Below, piece after piece: positions 11,001 to 18,300 of a stretch of DNA of 22,075 nucleotides (its first letter is position 1; the number at the start of each line of letters is the position of its first letter). The stretch spans positions 1-22,075 of the forward strand of contig MZNV01002313.1 in assembly GCA_002081555.1 (NCBI GenBank), in the 5' to 3' direction. Both the position numbers and the translations under genes were made by a program. The notes under the pieces were generated by a model. The model was not told where the DNA came from, searched no databases, and was given only the letters and a program-made list of their open reading frames with translations. This DNA comes from Protostelium mycophagum. Taxonomy: Eukaryota > Evosea > Variosea > Protosteliida > Protosteliaceae.

Positions 11001-13940
11001 CAACGGGACGGAAGGCGCAGATGAATTCAGCAAGAGATGGGAGATCATAGAGATCTACGAGAGAAAGGAAAATAAGACAGCTCCACAAGGGACCATCCCA
11101 CCAATTTCAAACACCACCGACGCGACATCCAACCGCACTTCGCTCTTGCCCAAGTTTTATGCTTGCGAGGTAATTTTTGATGATAAATCTATAATTGACA
11201 CGGCGCAGAACAAAGGAGCATGTCCTGGAGCAATATTGGGAACGGAACAATGCGCGGATGGATACGAAGGACCTCTATGTGCTCGTTGTTCGAGTGATTA
11301 TTACTCAGGAACACCCTACAGCTGCGTGAAATGCCCTCCCAACGTAGTCAACATCATGATCTTCTCTTTCGCTCCGATCATATGTCTGGTGGTAGTGACA
11401 CTCGTCGTGATCAAATGCACATATGACATAAAAGGTTTTGAGAAGGAGAGAATCAGAGACCTCGCAGAAGAGGAGGAGAGAATGGAGAAAAAGGTACAAA
11501 TTCTGCGAAATTCAATTTTCTGATCGTTGTAGAAAGCCAAAGCAAAGAAAGCAAAGGGTAAAGAGGATGAGGGAGAAGAGGACGAGGACGAGGATGAGGG
11601 AGCAGAGGATGACGAAGATGATGAAAAGAGATCTCACAAATCTACAAAATCAAAGTCTTCCAAAAAATCCAAAGCTTCTAAAGCGAAAGGACACCCTGAC
11701 GAGATCGATCGTTCAGATGAAGAGGTGCAGATCTCACTTCGCCCCAACGGAGCGACCCACCTTCCCTCCCCTGTACCCACCGAGCCGGAGGACCCCAACG
11801 GCCCAATTAAGGTGGCCATCCTTCAACCACCACCATCACCCTTCATGAACAACGAAGAACACATGGATTTGGACAAGAGTACAGCATCATACAAACCGAC
11901 TTTACTACAAACGGAGGAAGAATCAGAATCTCAAGAGTCCCACGAGGGTTCACAATCTGGCTCGCCAAAAGAAGGAAGCCAAACCGAAGAACAATCCAAA
12001 AAGCACGAAGATGACGCAGAGTCTCAGAGCGAGGAGCAGAAGCACAAAGAGAAGAAGGATGACTCACCTGTGGACCCCAATGACATCATCATCATCGATG
12101 AGGAGGATATCGAGGCCGGCCGCACTGAGAAGCGCGAAACATCCGCCGGTGTAGCTTCGGTTGGAGTTGCTGAAGATGTAGCGACGGCTGCCGCTGCGGC
12201 ACCTGCAGCAGTGGACATGCAGAGTATGAGAAGAGCCAGGCGATTGAAATCTTTCCAAAGAACACAAACTGGAGAGATAGGAGCACCCACAGATGCCCTC
12301 GGAGGCTTTATGCAGTCATTCCAGGTAAACTTTTCGTTCAACATCATCTTATTTGACTGATCGAATGACAGATCATCAAACAGCAGATGGCAGAAAGCGG
12401 AGGTATTCACGCAGGACTCTCTTCCTTCTCGTCTCAAATCGTGAATCTTGGAGTGGTTAAAATCATGATCGGTTTCTTCCAGGTCTTTGGAAACATCAAC
12501 CAGTTCAATATCCCATGGTGAGTGATTTCCCTAAAACCATGAAGATTGACAACAAACAGGCCGAATATCTTCAGTACTATCGTCGGAGCTTTCTCCTGGG
12601 TCAACATGGATTTTTTGCGTGGATCCAGCACATCTTGTAGACTTCAGTACAATTACTATTACACCTTGGTCATGATGTTGATCATCCCTGTCATCGTCTT
12701 GGCCCTTGGAATCCTAATCATGAAGTTCGGTATTCCGATCCTGATGAAGAAGTTCCTGGACATCAAAGCCAACGAGCAGGAGCAGAGGGAGATGGTTAGT
12801 TTTTGAGGATCTTCTGGATTTGGTTTGCAGCGAAGCTGCGAAAAAAATCATCGCACATTGTACTTTGAAAGAAACAAGTCTCAAAAAATCGGAGAAATGA
12901 CGAAGTTCTCAGATCACTGCCATCATCTGGAGATACAGTTTCATGTGGATCATGATCTGTTTCACTGGTGTCTCTGTGAAGATCTTTGCTCTCTATGATT
13001 GCAAGGAGGTCGCCGGAACATACTATCTGCGCTCCGACTACCGTATCGAGTGTTATACCCCCGAACACAAGAAATTCATGATCGCTGGTGCTATCATGAT
13101 TCTGGTAAGTCTAATCTCCAAGAGATGAAGAACTGACACATACAGCTGTGGCCCGTCGGAGTGCCTGCGGCTATGGCCATCGCGCTGTGGAAACATCGCT
13201 ACGTCCTTAACGATAAGAAGACACTGAGAAAGTTGGGTGCTCTCTACTCTGAATATAGATACCGCGATTGGGACGACAAGAAATGTACTTGGACCTGTCG
13301 CATCAGAATTTTCTGGGAAGTCTGGGATATTTCGAGAAGACTGCTTCTGGCCGCCGCGCTCATCTTCATTCTATCCGGTACTCCAGGACAACGTGAGATT
13401 ATTGATTTCAAGTGTTTTTTGTCAAAATAGCACCTGCACCTATTTGTCGTGAAACACTGACAATTTCAGTTGCTCTGGGTCTTATCATCAGTTTCATGGC
13501 TATATGTGGACTCCTTTGGTTCAGACCCTATAAAGAGAAGGCCACTTTTGTGATTCAGGTAATTCAAAGGAACCAACCCATCTCATTCTAAACTATTGTA
13601 GTATCTCACTCTTGTGGCATTATTCTTGACTTACTTCACGGGTATCATATTGAAGCTTCAAGCATCTACAACGGACCCAGCCATGTCCTCGCAGCAGGTC
13701 ATGTTCCAGATCATGACAGTCATTATCAATGTGGTACTCATCTCTATTTATCTTGGTCTGGGAGCATTCTTCGTGTTCAGAATTTATATCATCCTCCGAG
13801 TCTTGTGGGACACCAGAAAGCACATGCAGGAGGTCAGAGAACAGATGATAGAAGACCTCAACGCCGGAGCAATCGCCAAGGATTTCGCCAAGGCACAGCT
13901 GGACGTGTTTGTTATCAACACAAACAACAACATCTTCTAA
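1407..13940 (+). CDS. Giant Cys-rich multi-pass membrane protein (GCC2/GCC3-like repeats), 27 exons
   Basis: Exons as read: 1407-1467, 1518-1621, 1678-1818, 1860-2037, 2078-2665, 2703-2902, 2956-3155, 3197-3413, 3468-3578, 3621-3810, 3858-3962, 4028-4393, 4437-4586, 4635-4816, 4859-5066, 5107-5402, 5453-5504, 5546-10770, 10816-11169, 11209-11493, 11533-12324, 12372-12517, 12560-12794, 12913-13104, 13146-13392, 13470-13558, 13602-13940. The phases sum to 3,750 residues plus TAA. The start was chosen because the first exon encodes a clear signal peptide (MKTLYLLAVVFFLSFSFVPA). The predicted topology is a long extracellular or lumenal part, then a multi-pass membrane part. The ligand and function are unknown; receptor, adhesion or channel-like roles are all possible. 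The intron between 5402 and 5453 keeps frame only with a weak GTTGGG donor; the stronger GTGAGA donor at 5410 breaks the frame. The intron at 11170-11208 is stop-free and a multiple of three. The domain parts are listed separately. Confidence 0.85.
5107..5402 (+). other. EGF/laminin-EGF-like linker that opens the Cys-rich region
   Basis: This exon begins DCDAGFFGATCQPCNC and continues with CTCPDNNYGSARCDRC. That is the CxxGxxGxxC...CxC spacing typical of EGF and laminin-type EGF repeats. It then runs straight into the first modules of the CPAGT type (CTVCPAGTG, CTPCGAGTF, CIACPIGTF). It links the propeller-like ectodomain to the long repeat array. EGF-like folds are normally extracellular, which agrees with the signal peptide. 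Confidence 0.7.
5453..10770 (+). repeat. Tandem array of about 100 CxxC ephrin-receptor/TNFR-like modules
   Basis: From exon 17 onward the protein is an almost unbroken series of modules of about 16 residues, with the pattern C-x-x-C-P-x-G-(T/S)-(F/Y)-x(7-11)-C. This matches the GCC2/GCC3, also called Tyr-kinase ephrin A/B receptor-like, family. Nearly all of it (5546-10770, about 1,740 residues) is one exon without introns, although the rest of the gene is cut every 100-400 bp. Many modules carry N-x-S/T sequons. The repeats have diverged at DNA level, so they are old, but larger blocks can be matched to each other (8205-8470 with 9407-9664). Because G/C-rich codons for Cys, Pro, Ala and Gly leave few stops, long unused open frames lie over this array in other frames. 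Confidence 0.92.
10816..11493 (+). other. Juxtamembrane Cys cap and first membrane helix of the giant protein
   Basis: These two exons end the ectodomain. A small Cys module (CVPCPEGGNC) and a polar, sequon-rich spacer are followed by ACPGAILGTEQCADGYEGPLC and CSSDYYSGTPYSCVKC. This cap is often found just before the membrane part in protist proteins with GCC2/GCC3 repeats. The next stretch, IMIFSFAPIICLVVVTLVVI (about 11352-11411), is a clear transmembrane helix. It is followed by a charged helix rich in Glu, Lys and Arg, which suggests that the following loop is cytosolic. Residue numbers are about 2,859-3,071. Confidence 0.75.
11533..12324 (+). other. Acidic and Lys-rich disordered loop between membrane segments
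   Basis: This exon encodes 264 residues of low complexity. It opens with Lys/Ala-rich KAKAKKAKGK, then a Glu/Asp block, a Lys/Ser block (KSTKSKSSKKSKASKAK), a Pro-rich middle (ILQPPPSPF), and Ser/Glu/Gln-rich sequence. An Ile/Asp/Glu cluster (NDIIIIDEEDIE) and an Ala run end it. It has no Cys and is probably disordered and cytosolic. The many Ser residues beside acidic residues would suit casein-kinase-type phosphorylation, which is an inference only. Confidence 0.7.
12372..13940 (+). other. C-terminal multi-pass membrane domain of the giant protein
   Basis: Six exons encode about 415 residues with roughly seven or eight hydrophobic segments, among them MLIIPVIVLALGILIMKFGI, WIMICFTGVSVKIFALY, MIAGAIMIL/LWPVGVPAAMAI, LLLAAALIFIL, LGLIISFMAICGLLWF, LTLVALFLTYFTGIIL and VIINVVLISIYLGLGAFFVF. 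The WPVGVPA sequence is like the (Y/W)P(I/V)G(I/V)P motif found in C-terminal membrane domains behind Cys-rich repeats in many protist proteins, sometimes labelled TRP-like. No pore signature is evident, so transport activity is unproven. The chain ends with a short charged helix (TRKHMQEVREQMIEDL) and a soluble tail. Confidence 0.7.
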
Positions 13941-13945
13941 ATAAA
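13940..13945 (+). terminator. AATAAA poly(A) signal overlapping the stop codon
   Basis: AATAAA begins on the last base of the TAA stop codon of the giant gene. Together with the similar arrangement in the channel gene, this suggests very short 3' untranslated regions. The actual cleavage site cannot be read from sequence. Confidence 0.6.
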
Positions 13946-14317
13946 TTCTGTAATCGAAAATTCGTACCGAGGATGTTGCGTGAATGATTTTTTCTCTCTC
14001 GTTCTCGTGGTGTTTATTTTTGTCTCACTGCAAAAATTCGAGAGAATCTATTCACCCACATGGAATCAACAGACACGAGGAAACAGCTTTTTTAGTCCTT
14101 GGGATGTTTGTTATTGTAGGATTTGGTCACGTGAAGAATCTCGGTAATAACGTGTTCATTACCGAGAAGTGGGGAAACCTGTTGGATGGTGCAGACGCAG
14201 GCGCGGAACTCAGTTCGTCGTCATTCTCGAGATTTTATTGCAATAAAATATCGCAGAAATAAGTGAAAGAAACCGACACGTGAGCAAAGATCACAAAAAC
14301 ATCGGAAAGGATCAACC
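13946..14317 (+). promoter_or_regulatory. Intergenic region and likely promoter of the cytochrome b5-like gene
   Basis: This 372-bp gap contains no credible gene; a 92-codon open frame at 13984-14262 has no protein-like features. Two perfect CACGTG boxes lie at 14128-14133 and 14277-14282, the second about 35 bp before the start codon at 14318. A perfect 9-bp inverted repeat, CTCGGTAAT (14140-14148) and ATTACCGAG (14158-14166), flanks a 9-base loop AACGTGTTC just after the first box. CACGTG is a known bHLH/bZIP binding site in eukaryotes; use here is an inference. Confidence 0.4.
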
Positions 14318-14895
14318 ATGACACACAGAAAGCAAGTTCTCATCACTATAGATGACCACATCTACGATGTGACCAAGTTCATTTCCAGCCATCCAGGAGA
14401 AGGAATACACGATATGTATCTGCGTAATTACCACCTTAAGAATGGAAGCGCAGAGTTCGAGCAATATCACAATACAGATGAGGCCCACGAGTGGATAGCG
14501 ACTGCAAGAGAGAAGGAATACGATCCAGAGACGGGCATATACTGCATAGGACCTGCTTATTTTACAAGAAGAATTCCAAACTACTTTAGATTCTACCCCT
14601 CACCAGATCAAATAGAGCAAGCCGGAAATGAGCTCCTTCCCAATACTTTCTTCATGATTCCCAAAGGCACAAATCTTGAGATGATAGTTAAGGACAGCAA
14701 TTCTGCGGTGAGACTTCCTTCTACTATGTTGAGAGACCTTCTAAATGTTTCCAGATTCACAGAATCGACATCACATACAAGAACAAAAAATGGCAGTCAG
14801 AGAAGCCAGGCTTTGAGAGCCCTGCAACAACAACTCCAGAGAATGCGGTGGAGGCAGCACTGATACAAAAGGGATTTTCAGCAGCGGCTGCATAA
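14318..14895 (+). CDS. Cytochrome b5-like heme-binding protein, two exons
   Basis: Exons 14318-14707 and 14755-14895 give 176 residues. The intron (14708-14754, 47 nt) starts GTGAGA, and splicing yields a coherent tail (IHRIDITYKNKKWQ...). Reading through the intron instead stays open in a different frame to 14863, but gives a Gln/Arg-rich, unlikely C-terminus. The N-terminal half has the cytochrome b5 core: strand ITIDDHIYDVTKFI, then HPGEG with axial His25 (normally HPGG), and a second axial His at about 51 in QYHNTDEA, which matches the GHSTDA region of b5. The spacing of 26 residues between the two His is close to the usual 24. There is no signal peptide or tail anchor, so it is probably soluble. 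It may be an electron carrier or a b5-fold binding protein; the partner is unknown. Confidence 0.8.
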
Positions 14896-14938
14896 AGTGA
14901 ATTATTGAAATTAATTATTGAATTTTTAATTTCACTTT
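14894..14938. repeat. AT-rich inverted repeat after the cytochrome b5-like gene
   Basis: AAAGTGAA (14894-14901), which overlaps the TAA stop, is the reverse complement of TTCACTTT (14931-14938). Between them AATTATTGAA occurs twice. This could form a weak hairpin in the 3' end of the mRNA. It separates the gene from the tRNA by about 50 bp. Confidence 0.5.
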
Positions 14939-14987
14939 CGCTATCTGAATATGTATTTACAAGTAAAAAACTCCGAGGGTACACAAG

Positions 14988-15059
14988 AGCGGGGTGGCTC
15001 AGAGGAAGAGTGTGGGGCTCATAACCCCAAGGTCGTAGGATCGAAACCTACTCTCGCTA
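14988..15059 (+). tRNA. Initiator tRNA-Met (CAT)
   Basis: This 72-nt cloverleaf has the CAT anticodon at 15020-15022. The acceptor stem AGCGGGG pairs with TCTCGCT (two G-U pairs), so the first pair is A1:U72. The anticodon stem has consecutive G-C pairs (TGGGG/CCCCA), and the T-loop is ATCGAAA instead of the elongator TTCRANN. These three features are the marks of eukaryotic initiator tRNA. The discriminator base is A and no CCA is encoded. The A box lies at about 14994-15005 (GGTGGCTCAGAG) and the B box at 15038-15048 (GGATCGAAACC). There is no intron. Confidence 0.95.
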
Positions 15060-15061
15060 TC

Positions 15062-15068
15062 TTTTTTT
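15062..15068 (+). terminator. RNA polymerase III terminator
   Basis: A run of seven T on the plus strand starts three bases after the tRNA and is followed by a second T run. This is the standard Pol III stop for the initiator tRNA gene. Confidence 0.85.
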
Positions 15069-15074
15069 CTTTTC

Positions 15075-15352
15075 TATTGATGGCGGTACTTGAATAATCC
15101 ATACAGACTATGAAGCTCCAGTTGAACAGCAACACGCCAACTATCGATGATTCACAAACAAGCTCAATGTCTTTTGACGTCCTTTTACAATTCTATTTTT
15201 CGGCCGGTTCGAGTGCGATGAAAGAAGCACGACCATTCACAAAGAGATCCTCGGGTTCCGAGATGTTCTAAAAATAGGTGTACATTACTCTATTTTTTTG
15301 TTGTCGTTGTAGAACACGAATTGTGCCTCCGCGAACTTTTGGTCAATTTCAT
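15075..15352. other. Spacer between the tRNA and the channel gene
   Basis: No gene can be supported here. On the minus strand a short open stretch behind a CTATTTTTAG acceptor-like site (15193-15267, NISEPEDLFVNGRASFIAL) looks protein-like. However, it lies beyond the stop codon and poly(A) signals of the channel gene, and I found no donor that would join it. Confidence 0.3.
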
Positions 15353-15363
15353 TTTATTTTATT
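15353..15363 (-). terminator. Overlapping AATAAA signals of the channel gene
   Basis: On the minus strand the TGA stop (15368-15366) is followed almost at once by AATAAAATAAAA, giving two overlapping AATAAA hexamers. This matches the arrangement at the end of the giant plus-strand gene. Confidence 0.6.
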
Positions 15364-15365
15364 TA

Positions 15366-18300
15366 TCAAGACTGTTTTGGTCTGTGGGAGAAATGCGTGG
15401 AGCTCTTCCTCTGCATTTCCTCTGGGTCTCTGCAATTTTGCAGCAGGATGATATAGTCTTTCTTCTCTATCGTGAGGTGTGGCTGGGGGTTCGTGATGAC
15501 GAATCTGAAGCGGTAGTGTCCGAGCTTCTTTCGGACCGCAACGGGGATCAAACCACTGCTCAGCACTGCTCTTAAGAGATCTTTATACGGTCTTCCCTGC
15601 AGTGCATCAGCTGTCGAACATCTACAACGAGATGTTTTTGACCATTCTAAATTTAGAACTCTGACTCACCACAAATTCTGCGAAATGATCTCCGGCTTTC
15701 AAGCCGAAGATGCATCCATTTGTGAGATCTTCCACGACCTTGATGATGTAAGGGTTGAAATACGCCTGCACTAATAAAGACCTCGGGAAGCTCGTGAGGT
15801 AGCTGATCAAGTCAGCCATTCGTCATGATGATGTCTTTGTGAAAGGATGAGGCTTACACTTGTCCTGCGGCGAGGTAAGGGTTATATAAATCCACAGCGC
15901 TCATTTGTATATCATTCGGGTCTCTTTCAGGTTCATTTCTGAGAGACCCCAAGAAATTGCAATGGTTCGGATGTTCTGAGATTTTATTATTATTAAAGAT
16001 TCGAAAAATGTAAAAATAAAATAATTCAGAATTTTCTAAATCACCTATGTGAACTATGGGACTACATCGCCCCCTCTTTACCATTCTAAATATCATTATA
16101 GACTTCGCGTCCATCCTTGGACTGTTCAGGTCCTCATCGTCGAATTGTAGAATGACCACTTGTGACGCGCGCAGCGCGTCAGCTCTTCCGAAGAGATCTC
16201 GCTTGTTTGTGGGAATCCCCTGCGTTTTTGAGACCGAGGTTTCCCGCGCATTTTAGATTTTGAAATTCAAAACTTCACCCAGATGATGTGTATGTCGGGG
16301 AGGCGGCTGATTTCTGCCCATAGCAATTCGTCAGGCTTTATCTCTGTCAACATCACCAGCGGTTTTGGTTCTTTCAGGTCGTATCTACAACGAGTCAATT
16401 TTTCTTTAATTCCGCGGTTTCAAATCCATTAACGGAACAGATTATGTCTCAAAAGATCTATAAAAATGAAAGTCACCTTCTATATCTGCCTATGAACCTG
16501 ATCATATTGGCGTTGGAGCCCACAACAATGATCCAATCTTTAAGGTTTGCAGCTTCTACCGATTTTATGATGCAATCCTCCACCTCCTTCTCCTCTATCT
16601 TCTCGTCTGCCTCCTACACTTGTCATCAAGATTCTAATCAACCATTTTTAGGCAGTGGAAAACTCTTTCTACAAAGGACTCGTGACACCGGCTCGTCTTG
16701 GAAATGGTATTTGGATATAGAGGATGAGTGTCTTACGATGTATTCCTTGATCTTTTGGACTTCTTTCTCGATAAGATCTTGTTGGGTCTCGTCATCGTCA
16801 CTCGTCTCTCCGTCTGAGTTTTCAAACTTCTCTGTGTTGTTCTCCCTCTCCTGCCACCCGAACGATTTTTCCAAGTGGCCCATCTACAACCAGTCAGAGT
16901 CCTCCGGAAATAGAAATGGCAAGTTGTAGATGCATTCATGAGAGATTTCGGTGTAATAAAATCGCACATAATTGTTTCATCACCTCTTCTTTGGAGGATG
17001 CCAAATCTTTATAAGGTGAAAGTGCGGCCCAGTCTTTACTTCCACTGATATCGTCCCTGAAAAACAATCGGCCCGGATAAATCATTTTTCCGGAAATTCG
17101 TATTTAATTTTTATATAAAATTAAAATCGATTGAGAACCTACAACTCTCTGTTTGCCTGCTTTTTCGGGACGTACTTTTCGATTTCTCCCAGTTCTTTGT
17201 CATCTTGGCACATCACCACCAGAAATTCGTCATCGTCCCCCTCCATGACGTAATTTCTGGGGTTCAAAAACAGTCGGAATTTGTCAGCGTTGGTTGTAGA
17301 TCGCATCAGGTCCAGGTTTTCGTCTTTTACATTTCTCCCAACACCAATCACCAGCGCCTCAAACTTCTCGTAAATTACCTGGAAAATTCAACAAAAATTC
17401 GACGAAAGTTCTTTGTTGTAATTTGAGAAAATTCAAGAGAAAATTCGGGGGAAATTCACCAAGACAGTCTGGTGGAAGGTCAAACCTGCAAAATTCTTGG
17501 ACTTGTGCATTGCATATGCCTCAAAACCAAGGGAATTTGCTGGGATGAAGTGAGCATCTACAATCCTCCATTTTCCCACAATTGATTAAATAAAATCGAA
17601 AATTTACTGTAATCTACTCTCTCTGGATGTAACTTGACCCTCTTCAAGTTAATATTAAAAGTGTGTATCATGTTTCCTAGCAACGCCATGAATCCTGTTT
17701 TATTCAATTGAGAATTCTGAGATATCACTTCATGATGTCTCCCAGCCAAAAACCTAAACAAAAATTCTAAAAACTTTTGAAAGATTTATTAAAACATACC
17801 TGGACATATACAGGTCTGGGCCAGCATGGATAGCCTTATCTGCTCGATACAAGCTAACGCTTTAACACCGGTTGAGCGTATGGCCGCCTGATTCGGTGAA
17901 TTTCGTTTTTTACATGAAAAGATCTACAAAAATCTCCATCACGTGTATACCGAGGATCTTCACGGTTATTAACGAGATTTTTTAGACAGTATAAATGAAA
18001 ATAAATTATTATTCATCTACTCACCTTGTGCTCTTCCACTTCAATCTGTGTGTACAGAGGTAACTCTTCTCTGAACCTCTTCACAGCATAGCAGACCAAA
18101 GCCGCGCCTGTCACGGTTAATAACGTGCTCGTTCGCGAAATGTCCGCAGATCCAACTTACGCGCGTCAGAATTGGCCCGCGAACTTTCTTCACATCTCAT
18201 ATTTCCCATAATGAAACAAGCATCCGCCTTGGACATTTTGACACGTGACATATCGTCGTGACTCTACAAATTTCAAAACTATTTTAAATAAAGTTGAAAT

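Noticed and set aside
14708-14863. An unspliced 181-residue form of the cytochrome b5-like protein
   Set aside because: The stretch 14708-14754 has GTGAGA and TTTCCAG ends, and splicing replaces an odd Gln/Arg-rich tail with a more natural one.
16444-16929. A 161-codon plus-strand open frame
   Set aside because: It is antisense to two clean channel exons (16477-16613 and 16737-16883) that join in phase.
17139-17175. A TAG that could end the channel at the peptide KKQANREL
   Set aside because: A GTACGT donor just before it joins exon 17176-17378 to 16984-17056 in phase, and the protein then continues into a recognisable RCK2 domain.
17695-17799. The open stretch reading FLAGRHHEVISQ as channel exon
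   Set aside because: It breaks phase, while a longer intron over it gives CPGFMALLGNM, which aligns with the APGFSTMMANLF region of Slo channels.
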